From Molanna angustata (taxonomy: Eukaryota; Arthropoda; Insecta; Trichoptera; Molannidae), in NCBI GenBank assembly GCA_963576475.1, contig OY754967.1, positions 25,370,651 to 25,434,650 of the forward strand: DNA of 64,000 nucleotides, in the 5' to 3' direction. How positions within the stretch are numbered: position 1 is the first letter of the stretch; every line of letters begins with the position of its first letter. The notes beneath the pieces are model-generated. The model ran no database searches. It had not been told where the DNA came from and saw nothing but the letters and a program-made list of their open reading frames with translations. Below, one piece after another: positions 1 to 10,674 of this stretch. Made by a program: the position numbers and the translations under genes.

Positions 1-1250
1 AAATGAAACGTCAGTTACGTAATCTTCAACTATAGATATATTTTACGTTTTCTATGGTTATTGTCTATAACGCATCTGTCAAATTCAAGTCAAATTGTAA
101 TAACCTTAAATGATACGTGACGCGAAGCTGTGACTTATATTATTTTATTGTTATAACAACACATTATTTTATTTGTTTCATTACACAGCATGTTACTTTT
201 TCAATTTATTATACAGATCGATGTTTTTTTTTATTAAAATCAAACATTGTAGTGAAAAAATGTGATTGAAGAATATGTACTACGTACGTAGTACTTCAAT
301 GCAAAATGTATGTACATTTTACAGATAGATATGGAACTAAGTGATAATGGTAAAATAGTGTCTTATGTAGAAAATTTAAGAATACACATTATATATATAG
401 AAACAGGATGGATCAATTTAAAAAGTGGGATGAAAAAACATCGCAAAAATAAAGTTGCGTGCCTGACGTTTCATTATGGCTGACAGTTTATTTCGTTTGT
501 TGTCAGGCAATACAATATAATTATGTAAAAAAGAAAATAAATATTAAATACATGAACCACTTCTATATCAAGTCTTTTATTTTAACATCAAAAATAAATC
601 ATGATTATAATTATTATGCATAGTTATTTGTAGTATAAAATGAAATAAAACATTAAAGCGTGCGGCGATTAGTACGCCACCTGGCGAAAAAGACTAGAAA
701 CAATACTTAACTCAAGATTAAGACACGCAATCCGCCAGAAACGTTGAGTTAAATATTTGTGGTTTAGTGACGTATTTGAGGGAAGATTTGGTACTGAAAT
801 ACGCAATATTTTTGTTAAACTTGAGTTAAACTCCTAAGGGCCGACTGAAATACTGGGCCATAATCTTCAATACCGAAACCTTTCGATCTGCTCAAGGCCT
901 TCGTAGCCACCATCCTCAGTATTGAGGCCAAGAAGGAAAATTAAAAAAGTCGAATATTATTGAATTCAAAGTTGAAATAATAAAATTAAAAAAAAAAAGA
1001 TAGTAACTTGTGAATATAATGTGTCGATGAATAATGGTAGTATGCACCCAGTTCCTACTTGGGCATCGGTATCCACCTACTCTGTCTGTTAAAAAAAATA
1101 CGCATTTTTTGTCAAGAAGAAAAAAAAAGGAAATGAAATATTGTCTCATTGCGGTGTTGTGTCTGCTGCTAGTGGGCAAAAGGTAGGTAAAAGTAATGCG
1201 CAAGCTGAAGACATACAATATTTACAACCTTGTTGATTTATGTTTATTGT
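1..1250. other. No gene recognised; AT-rich non-coding
   Basis: I see no coding exon, RNA gene or clear repeat boundary here. The sequence is AT-rich with several short homopolymers. Positions about 660-920 are slightly more GC-rich and may be a diverged interspersed repeat, but I cannot assign it. If UTX continues to the left this is intron. Confidence 0.5.
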
Positions 1251-1329
1251 GAGCACAACTACAATGGCTTTGTATGAAAAGGATCTACACACCCATGCAA
1301 CATAATGAACTAAACTACTACAAACCTTC

Positions 1330-1800
1330 GCTACAATATAACGGTCAACTGGCTGTGTCTACATACCAATAGTTTCGTTCTCGACATATCACATAACAAT
1401 TTGATTCTATGCAATGCGAGTAGTGATGAAAGACTTAAATCAGTCTTCAATGCAGATGCTAGGTTAATATACATAGCACCACTGTTGAAAAAAAGATATT
1501 CTGGATGGTGCACAAAGCTATTCAAAATAATTTATAAATCTTTGTGAACCAGGTGATTTGAACCAAAAAAGAACTACGCTTCGATCTGCAAGTAAGACGG
1601 CCATGCATCGTCTAAAAGAACACAATACGTGTCAATTGATGAACTATGGTGAAATTTGAGCATTATTTTGCTGTAGTGGGTCCGGTTAAATGGAATAAGC
1701 TTTCATATAGTTTAAGATCAATAGGCAGCGAAGGTGAATTAAACAGCTAAAAACTTGGTTTTTTAAAAACTCAAAACTCATAAAGTGATTATTATATAAT
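1330..1800 (+). mobile_element. Degenerate non-LTR reverse transcriptase C-terminus (weak)
   Basis: Broken plus-strand frames contain a G-x-V-K-W-N-K-L-S-Y-S-L-R-S stretch near 1680-1720. It resembles the 'kWN.LP..lR' segment near the end of jockey/CR1-type ORF2 proteins and is followed by lysine-rich codons. Several stops interrupt it. This is a family-level resemblance only; it could be chance in AT-rich DNA. Confidence 0.3.
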
Positions 1801-1989
1801 TATTGTTGTTAAGTCACCCTGAGGTGAATACAAAAAATAGTACTAGGTATATAAATTATCCATGTATAATTATTATTCAAAAATTAAAACATTAAAAAAC
1901 CAAGTGCAAAAGCAATACATTTCACAAAAAGTAAACAAACACAAGTTCTGAGCATTGGGAATGAACGATATCAGTGAGTCGACGAGTAT

Positions 1990-2640
1990 GTATAATGTAT
2001 ATCTGGGAAGCATGTTTCAACGGAATTGACGACCTGATAAGGATATCGAAAGAAGAGTTATGGCAGGAAATAGAGTGAATGGAGCACTGAGACCAGTTAT
2101 GAATGATCGCAACATATCAAAGGCTGCCAAAGTTGCCATTCATAACGCTATCTTAGTGCCAACATTGACGTATGCAAGTGAAACCTGGACATGGCAGAAG
2201 TCGCACGAAAGCAGAATAAATGCTGTTGAAATGAGATCGCTAAGAAGAATCTGCAATAGAACGATGTATGACAGGGTAAGAAATGAGAACATAAGGAAAG
2301 AATGTAAGATGAAGAAAGATATCATTAATAGAATGAAAGTGAACACACTGAGATGGTTTGGCCACATGGGTAGAATGAATGAGGAACGCCTGACGAAGAA
2401 AATATACAATGCGGATAGGATTGGATTGAGAGGCCGGGGCCGCCCAAGAAAGGGATGGCACGACCATGTGAACGATATTCTGAAAGACGGAAATGTTAGA
2501 AGCATGTACAATAGACGAACATGTATGGGACGATGCATGAATGTTGACGAGGCGATGAATGTGTGCCAGGATAGAAAGATATGGCGTTCGGTTCTCTCTG
2601 CCTACCCCGTAAGGGACATGACGTGATGGTATGTATGTAT
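1990..2640 (+). mobile_element. 5'-truncated non-LTR retrotransposon, RT C-terminal part
   Basis: A long open frame (start codon at 2060, stop at 2624-2626) encodes the C-terminal end of a non-LTR reverse transcriptase. The frame appears to enter from upstream, near a YLGSMF-like stretch around 2000. Recognisable parts are RRVMAGNRVNGAL, the PTLTYASETWTW block, LRWFGHMGRMNEERLTKKIY and GRGRPRKGWHDHVNDIL, all typical of the segment after the polymerase fingers and palm in RTE-like insect elements. The catalytic YADD region is absent, so this is a dead 5'-truncated copy. The 3' end runs into a short ATGT repeat (about 2628-2648), a usual kind of tail for such elements. A second, shorter copy of the same family is at 30655-30955 on the other strand. 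Confidence 0.8.
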
Positions 2641-2649
2641 GTATATGTA

Positions 2650-4950
2650 CAAGGTATTCATCACAACTTCTCGGCAAAAGCTGCACATATTTTTTGGGAA
2701 ACGATATAAAACAGAACGTCACACGTTCCATTTCTAGCAACTATACACCTACTACATCTTTACTTCAATACAGGCTCTTCTGATTCGAACAACTCCCTCT
2801 TATTAACCGACTTAAAAAAGGTTAGCATTTTTATAATATCCCATTTCCGTGACCGTTACAATCATTCTAAGTTTTTTTTTTTATCTTCAATAGTTTTGAT
2901 CGTCAGTCGATCATTCTTCATTATTTTGGTACAGTCGAACAACCTTAGCATATTCATATACATTATGTCAACATCTTCACCTTACACAGCGGTAATTATA
3001 ATGAAAACAACAATGAGAGTATTGAAAATTAAAGTTATTGAATTAATTAAATCAGTGACAGTCAAAAACACTATGAATATATGTAACGAGCTAAAACTGT
3101 GAGAAACATCAACGATCAACGATCCAGAGTTTTAAATATGGCGTCTGTTTTTTTAGAAGCACACATAAGATAATAAAAACAAATGAAGATGCACGGTTAA
3201 TTAATAAATAAGCTAATTATTGGCTATTTACGCATGCAATTGCCATTTCGTAAAACAAAGAGAACATAACTGCTTTGATTCCTTCACATTTCGACGTAGC
3301 CGATGGAAAGTGATTAAAGCCGATCTACTCTGAATTAGAAAGAGATGGAGCAGCCCCGGAATTATCGAAAAGGTGTTCGTCCGTCCGTCCGTCCGCACCG
3401 ACAGCAAGGTCAGAACGTCCTCTCATCGCATCGGAATCATTGTCTAGGACAGGTTCTAAGGCTAAGCTAAACCTCATCGGGTCATTGCCCGGCCAGGGCA
3501 ACCGCAGGGACTGGCGGACATACATCCCCAGACATACGCGAAAAACTACATATTATACTAATATAGCCAATAGAATAAAAAAAACAATTAGAACTAGTCA
3601 AAAATTATACATCAGAGGTAGGTAGGTACCATGATAACATCGATAAAAGGAAATGTAAATATTCAAACGGGAAAACCAGTTAAACTTTTTTTATACTAAT
3701 AATAGCACACGACGTAAGTGGATAAAACGAAACTAAGAATGCATCGAAATACATGACGTCATATTATTTTATTACACTGACAACTTGACGAGTTCTGAAA
3801 TTGCGACGTCACAGTGGGACAAGTTTGCAACTATATGTATTTTTCTCCCTAAAACAAAAACCACTAGTCGAATAATTTCAAAATTCCGGAATAAAATGCA
3901 TCAATCTTCATTTTTCTCCGGGTAGGTAATACAAATTAGATCGAACTTAGCATTCTCTTTTTTGAAATCGAGGCAATAGTCATATTGCGTACAACTGATA
4001 TTATGTTTTATTTAGAGAGGTAGGTACAATTATTTATAGGGTCTTATTGTCCCTCATTCCTAACACATCGAAACCTTCGTGTTCTTCAGTTTCACCAACC
4101 ACCAATTAAAACACGAATTTGATTTATTTTTAAAGGTATAAGTGTAAATGCAATGTAATATTTATGTATATTATACTTGTTGTCATTTCGGACCCACGGT
4201 TTAAATAATTATACAGACATTATTTTTAACCTCAGAGTTTGCATGCAAACCCAATATTATATTCCTGGAATTCAACCAAATTGCAGCAAAATTAATAGCG
4301 GTCGATATAACCATGTCTAGGGAAACCATTTAAGGTTTTTTATACAGACAAAAATTCAAAATTTTTATTTATACATCGATCGTTAAAGAACGATTTAAAA
4401 CGAATGGTTTTAATATTGATAAAATAATAAACCAATAGAAATAACATAAAATCATAAATTAAACTAGTAAAATAAACGCACCAAGATAATGACCCAATAT
4501 ATAAAAATAATACCACAACACGTTCAGAGTTCAATGCGACGAACATCCTGTCTCTAAAACTATCTTCAAAGAAGAATTCAGTGATTTTAGACGACCATAT
4601 GTTGGTATACAATAATAACCAAATGAAATTAATTTGATAGGGATGAACAAATGTAATACCATGATCAGTTTGATCTAAGTATCGCAATCCTGGCCTTGGT
4701 CTTACAATCAGATCTTGCTGCAAAAGTTTCTCGGGACTTTTAAAGGTTCTTTAAAACCCCTTCTGCAATCTTCTTTGCTGTCCCAAAATACAACAAAGGC
4801 ATATCTATACCTACCCGTAATACATACTTATCATTTCTATTTCATTTCCTCATTTACCATCATTTACCGCAAGTAGGTAATTCACTTATTATCTTGCTGC
4901 AGGCTTTGCTTCATGCCACTGTATACATTTCAGTTTATAACATTTATCTC
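2650..4950. other. No gene recognised; one GC-rich island of unknown origin
   Basis: I see no exon or RNA gene. Positions about 3330-3540 are much more GC-rich than their surroundings and include a CCGT run (about 3378-3394). The segment has small open frames on both strands with no family resemblance. It is probably a fragment of an interspersed repeat, but that is inference. Confidence 0.45.
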
Positions 4951-4953
4951 TTC

Positions 4954-5322
4954 TAAGGCTGTGTTTCTCGAACAAAGATTAAAGTAAAAGTATAGTTAAA
5001 ATACTTCGATTTCATAAAATTATTCAAAAGTTTTGGTTGTTTCGTTGAAATCTAATGCCGTCAAACAACGCATTTTTGAACAATTTCACGATATCAAAGT
5101 ATTTTTTATTGAAACAACCCAGCCTAAGGCTGTGTTTCTCGAACGAAGATTAAAGTAAAAGTGTATGTAGTTAAAATACTTTGAATTCAGAAAATTGTTT
5201 ATAGATTTTGGTTGTATCATTGAAATCTAATGCTATAGAACGACGCATTTTGAATAATTTTATGAAATCAAAGTATTTTACCAATACTATTACTGATGCT
5301 TTTGTTGAAACAACCCAGCCTA
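4954..5322. mobile_element. Two tandem copies of a small palindromic MITE
   Basis: The first unit runs about 4954-5125 and the second about 5125-5322. Each begins AAGGCTGTGTTTCTCGAAC and ends GAAACAACCCAGCCT, so the ends are imperfect inverted repeats. Both interiors share the 'aaagtattttaact' and 'gttgaaatctaatgc' blocks. There is no coding capacity. The copies abut, sharing the CCTAAGG junction, which suggests tandem duplication or insertion of one copy at the end of another. Confidence 0.6.
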
Positions 5323-5329
5323 AGTATAT

Positions 5330-5779
5330 TAAAAAAAACTGGAAAACATATTATAGAATGAGTTCTATTTGTGAAAATACTTTGATTATGGGAAAAATTT
5401 CAGAGACCTCGTTACTCGTTGGCTGAAGCAGATTGGAAGAGAAGGATCTGCCTCGGTACTCTTAGATTTTTTGAGATAGAGGCTTTAGAGTTTTTTTATC
5501 CTGGTTGTCAATGTTCTAAGTGAATGGAGTATGTAAAGAAAAAAGAAAAGAAAACAAATCATATGATCGCAGAGTAGCCATAGCAATTCAAAACTAGTAC
5601 TGCCCCAGAACAGACTATGTCTAGCGAGGCAGTCAAATTTCCAATGTGTGGAAAAAATAGTAATATTTGTAAAATTGTGATAAGGTAGAAACTAAAAAAA
5701 ATAAAATTGTATTTCTGTTCCTTTGTAATAATTTATCTATAATGTTGGAAATATACTATTCATTCATTCATTCATTCAT
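5330..5779 (+). mobile_element. Non-LTR retrotransposon 3' end with (CATT)n tail
   Basis: This segment is a diverged direct copy of the minus-strand sequence at 31009-31470. Both contain the terminal codons (AAAAATTTCAGAGACCTC, then a tryptophan-leucine-lysine stretch, ending in LLDF and a stop), followed by a 3' UTR with 'ctagtactg' and 'aaataaaattgtaat' blocks. This copy ends in a perfect ATTC/CATT microsatellite (about 5757-5779), the tail type of several insect jockey/CR1 families. It is 5'-truncated and non-functional. Confidence 0.7.
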
Positions 5780-6477
5780 GAACGAACGAAAAGGTATGAT
5801 ACCTACTATTTGTAGCACTAATAAGAATGTCATAATATGTTAAGAATAATGTCGAATATAGTCGTTTAAATATTATTTTTATTTCTAATTAACGATCTTT
5901 CTGAGCAGTATGTCCTTCAGACGTCGCTGCAACGTTTAATATACATTCATCTTATTAATTTTAAATCAGAACAGCACGCGCCTTCTATTGCTATCGTCAG
6001 CATAAAAATAATATTTACTTTGCTTTTTAATTAATCTGCCGTGTGGCTTATTATAGCTCCGGGATAACATAAAAGGCGAACATAATAAATAACTGCATAA
6101 TACATGTTATGAAAAAAAAGTAATCCGCGTGCCGACGAACAAAATCGAACTAAGTAGTGAATAAAAAAATAGTGAATTCACACTGAAAAAAAAAATATCA
6201 CAACCGAACTGGCTACCTGTAATTTTAGCCAAACCTTTGTTATCAGTAATAAAAGTTAATCTATTTATTACTGTACTGTTTGGCTGAGGGCACAAAATAT
6301 TTAGTACCAAAAAACGAAATGTTTTATAGTCACTATAGTTCGATTAATTTGAATATGAAATTTTTTCAGTGCACTCTTTTCAAAGTTTTCTGCACGTTAA
6401 AATGTTATTGTCAATATAAATTCATATAGGCATAGGAAATCCATAAAAATACACCTGGTTTTAAGTAATAAATTTAC
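5780..6477. other. No gene recognised
   Basis: AT-rich sequence without a supportable exon, RNA gene or repeat boundary. Confidence 0.5.
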
Positions 6478-7129
6478 TTAAGAGGGTGACTGCTGCCAAT
6501 GTACCTATTTTTTCAATTTGATATACCATCATTATTACTAAACGAATCATTTTGAAAAAAATAACCTAGTTAGTTTGGATATTAATAAAGAGAAATATAC
6601 CTTAACTTTTTGATTACGTTCTGTATATATTCTTGTAGGAAAATAATAAGCATACCCCGATTTTAGACATTTATCTTAAATTTCTAAAAAAATATAAGGT
6701 ATAGAGCAATATTTTTTTTATAAACTAAAGAAGAACAAAATACCTGGAAAAATATGATATGAAGTTGCATTAGGCAATGGCGCTGAATGGAAAATAAATG
6801 TTTTTTTAGGTTTATTTACTAAACCTGAAGCATAAATGCAACTTCACATCATATTTTTCTCGATATTTTTGTCTTCTTTAATTTAAAAAAAAATATATTA
6901 CTCTACACCTTATAGTTTATTAAAAATATATGATAAACGTCGAAAATCGGGGTCTGCCATTATTTTTCTACAAGAATTTATACAGAACATTATCAAAAAG
7001 TTAAGGTATATTTTTATGTATTAATATCCAAACTATCTACATAAATTATTTTTTCAAAACGATTTGATAAGAAATAATGATGGTATATCAAATTGAAAAA
7101 TAGGTACGTTGGCAGCAGTCCCCCCTTAA
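6478..7129. mobile_element. TTAA-flanked foldback element (long palindromic MITE)
   Basis: The two halves are imperfect reverse complements over roughly 300 bp each. The left end reads GAGGGTGACTGCTGCCAA and the right end is TTGGCAGCAGTCCCCCC (positions 7109-7125). Matching inner blocks include AATTTGATATACCATCATTA, TTAAGGTATA and the ATGATATGAAGTTGCAT/ATGCAACTTCACATCAT pair. A TTAA lies directly outside each end (6478-6481 and 7126-7129), the target duplication of piggyBac and Kolobok elements. There is no coding capacity, so mobilisation would need a transposase elsewhere. Confidence 0.8.
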
Positions 7130-8526
7130 TATTGTTACTTAGTATGAAAGATAAAATTGTTCAATTTAATCAAAATATCAAATGAATCAAACTGAAAACA
7201 TTGTCATCGGGAATATACAAGTTGGTTAAAAATCGATTCCAGTACGGACAGACGTGTGAAGTTAATTAAAAGCAAGAAAAAATAAACTACCAGTGATACA
7301 GGTACATTTTTTGCTCTCATAATTTGTTTAAAGAGGCCTTATTTCACAGAGATTCACAGTAATTTAAATCAGGGGTCGACAAACTAAGGTCCCGGAACTA
7401 AATCCGGTACGCGAAACAAAATGGATTTTACACTTTCAATAAAAAGAAAACAAATCACAGGGGATGGATGTGGCGAACCTTTAAAGCGATTGATCTGCAA
7501 AGCGTTGAATATTAAAAAGTGATTTGAAAAATATAATTCTGTAGTAAGTACATACTTTGTTAGATCTTACTTTGTATATGGTTGGTCGGAAGAAATTGCC
7601 AAATGACAATAAGCTCTTACTTCGCGTAAAATTAGAAATACTGTAATATACCTGCCGCACCGCTGGCTGGGCCATTTTTTTTATCGATTTGGCTCTAATA
7701 AAAAAAATTTACCCCTGCTTTGAAACATACTTTGATGAATATAACATGTCTATCTACGGATAGCCACTAAAAAGGTTAAAAACACCATTGAATAACAATA
7801 ATGAATAGTTATAAATTATAAAACATTATAACCAATATTATTTGCATATTATGTTGAAGCCGTAATGATACGGACAGTTTCATCGACCATGCTAATTTAG
7901 CGTACTTAATTTTGATGCGACATCAATATTAACATTATCCTGCCGCTTTCTTTATTGCTAGGTACAAACATCTACCTACGACAGGTAAAATAAAATAAAA
8001 CAATGTCATTATGTCAGAGAGAGAGAAACGTGAATGAAAAGAGCAAACGTGATCCCCGCAATTCTGCTATAAAATGAGAATTACACAAAAAAATGTCTGT
8101 ATAAATTTAAAATGCCGTTCAAAAACGAGAAATTATTATTACGTCATTAAGAGCGGAATATGACGCTGATGTCTCCGTTATTCGCTGGAAATATAATCAG
8201 CTGTTTCAGTTGAGTGTACGAATCTCATCTAACACAGTTCAGTTTATAAACGTAAAAAAATAAAAATGATGTATAATTTTTGACACACTCAATAGAGAAT
8301 AATAGGTACTTATCGAACTGTCTATTCGTTTAAGAGAATTTGATTCTCTTAATGAATCGACATTATTAAAGCCAAGACGCGTGTATGAAGGAACATTTTG
8401 TATGGTGTAGTGAACTTTTTGCATGCTAAAAACAGCAACTCAGAGACTTCGTAGCATATAATGTTCTGTATCTATGGATGAATTCAGAATTTGAAGTAGA
8501 ACATTTTGAGTGTTTTTTGTATGTCT
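7130..8526. other. No gene recognised
   Basis: AT-rich non-coding sequence. Short open frames on both strands show no recognisable domain. Confidence 0.5.
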
Positions 8527-8604
8527 GGCTTTGTGAATTGAGAGTATCAAAAGTTATAAGGGGGGGGGGGCTTATAACTTTTGATACTCTCAATTCACAA
8601 AGCC
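8527..8604. repeat. Perfect 34-bp hairpin with a G10 loop
   Basis: The arms 8527-8560 and 8571-8604 are perfect reverse complements (34 nt each). The ten bases between them (8561-8570) are all G. It may be a very recent foldback, or a sequencing or assembly artefact in which a read turned back on itself at a homopolymer. Confidence 0.85.
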
Positions 8605-9430
8605 CAAAATTTCAGAATATATAGATAGTTACAGGCTTACAAAACTTTTATACACATAATTTTGAATTTTTTTTTGAGCCAGGGTTTATCAACTTTTGAA
8701 TTTTTACTTTATTTTTCCATATATCTCAAAAACCATGTAAGTTAGAATCCTGTAAATTGGTGTAAATATAGACAAATACAAAATCTCAAATTGGTTTTTT
8801 TTTCAAAAAAAAAAAATCCAGATTTTCTGAAACATTTTTTACAAAGAAAAACATTATTTTTATGATAATTTTATGTGTATAACTGCCTATGTTTCAAAAG
8901 TTTTTAAAAATATCGAAAAAAGCCGAAACTATGAAAATTTGCTATAAAAATATTAGCATTGCAGTAGTAGATCGAAAACATTTTTTTTCAGACGGCAATC
9001 AAATACAATAATAATGAAACGAGTGCCAGACGAGAAAATGATATTTTGTTGAAAACAACGCAGCAGATTCACATAATATTTGAATCATTACAGAATATTG
9101 TTATTATTATGATTAAAAATAAATTTATTTAGGTACCTACCCAGTAAACCCAGTGTTGAAACATGTGTAGGCGTTTGTGAGGTTGAGGTCATTGTTCTTG
9201 GTTGAGTAAGGAGACGTGGCGCATGGATTATTGGATATTTGTTGGGATTTAGTGAGTGGATTAATGGTCAACCAACGAGACAGCGAAGGGTCAAATCGAT
9301 TAAACACAGAGGAATACACAGCCAAATATTTCGAATTCCAGGTCGAGGCAAATTGCAGTTTAGACAGAGATAATACGGCACACTTTTTTACTTTCCCCAA
9401 TATGGAATAGTGGAGAGTCATGATCTCATG
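8605..9430. other. No gene recognised; AT-rich with internal inverted similarity
   Basis: The block AAAACTTTTATACACATAATTTT near 8640 recurs as an approximate reverse complement near 8865-8905, so part of this may be a decayed foldback repeat. An open minus-strand frame at 9137-9421 has no family resemblance and I do not call it a gene. Confidence 0.4.
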
Positions 9431-9432
9431 AT

Positions 9433-9832
9433 TTCACAATTTTAAGCGTATTTTTTACATCAATTTCTTAACGGGTATCATGTAGTTTCGTTGTGATGTG
9501 TTTGTATGTATGGCGTACGACGTACGGATTATCCTTTCTGTGTCCTCTCTACAGCCCAAACTATAAGTCCGTTCGACTTCATATTATTTTCCTGATTAGT
9601 TTTCCATACACAACTTTAATTTCTTCTCTATGATTTCATCATTTACGTTGCTTTTTTGTTGTGTTTTCTCTACAGCCCAAACTATAAGTCCAATTGACTT
9701 CATATTGATATCATATATGTAAAGTCCATAAACTTAGAGCTGATTAGTTTTCCATACATATCGGTTAATTTCTTCTCTATTATTGAAAGCAAGCCAACGT
9801 TCGGGCAGGAAAACGCCTGTCAAGTCCACTAG
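9433..9832 (+). mobile_element. Probable non-autonomous Helitron (3' end clear, 5' end uncertain)
   Basis: The right end has the Helitron form: a GC-rich stem (CAGG...CCTG around 9806-9820) shortly before a terminal CTAG (9829-9832) followed by T. The body contains two copies of a CTCTACAGCCCAAACTATAAGTCC block (about 9546 and 9667), a subterminal motif seen in insect Helitron-like elements. The first part (9433-9520) has a diverged relative at about 22525-22620. The 5' TC end could not be fixed. Confidence 0.5.
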
Positions 9833-10370
9833 TACTTATATTATAAAGCTGTTAGATCGATTTTTAACGATGTATTTTGAAAATGGAATGCTATGAGAAT
9901 CATTGCAAATTTATAGTGTAAACTACAAAATTAAATCGATTAAGGCGTAACATTAAAATATAAAAAATAGTAACAACCCTGTAGCAAAATCAAGCAGCCA
10001 TACCGAACCAAACAATACCTAAGTTTCAGCCTAAAAAAAGACAACTGAGATGCTTTGAATGCACCGAAGTTTTACGAACCTATGTGTTTATATTGTGTAG
10101 GTACTCCAGATCATTAACGTAGGACGGAAATAACACAGAAGAAAAAGATGAACAAAAATAAACTACAGACAGACAAGAGAGAGGCACCAAGGATTGTTGT
10201 AATTAAAATTTCATCGTACAAATACAACAAGAACAAAAACAAACATTTTGAAAATATAAGTAGGGTTCTCAGACATAAAAATCTTGCTTTTCTATACTAT
10301 GGGATAGTGGAGAGTTATTATTTCACAATTTTAGAATAGGAATAATGTAGAAAATGGTACATATCATAAT
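9833..10370. other. No gene recognised
   Basis: AT-rich sequence. An open frame at 10148-10339 is lysine- and asparagine-rich and resembles nothing I know. Confidence 0.45.
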
Positions 10371-10374
10371 GTAT

Positions 10375-10655
10375 GGGGTGCTACGCATGGCGTATTATGC
10401 AATTTTGTATTCTCTGGATCGGACATGACGTCAAATCGGGAGAAGAAAGAATTACAAAACGCACATCCTACCAAATAAGACAGGAGACCTCTGGGAAGAC
10501 CAAGGCAGATATAGATGGACAATGTCACCTGAGATCTGTTTGTAATGACTTGTGGTCTGTTGTTACTGACATGAAAGCTTGGTAATCCATTCTTCAGGAG
10601 GTTAAAACTCTACCGGAGTTGCGAGGCCAATGGAAGTACCTAAGTGAAACGGTCG
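10375..10655 (+). mobile_element. Possible decayed non-LTR retrotransposon C-terminus
   Basis: Plus-strand frames carry GHDVKSGEERITKRT, then a K-T-K-A-D-I-D-G stretch, then CNDLWSVVTDMKAW and an LQEVKTLPEL-like stretch after a stop. The order resembles the end of RTE-type ORFs (GH...ERL.KK, GRP..RW.D.V, DR..WR..L.EAK). It abuts the first satellite monomer. Stops and weak similarity keep this tentative. Confidence 0.35.
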
Positions 10656-10674
10656 TCGGAAGTCAAATAAATTT

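Noticed and set aside
9137..9421. 94-codon minus-strand frame as a host exon
   Set aside because: No family resemblance, no clear splice sites, and an equally open frame on the opposite strand.
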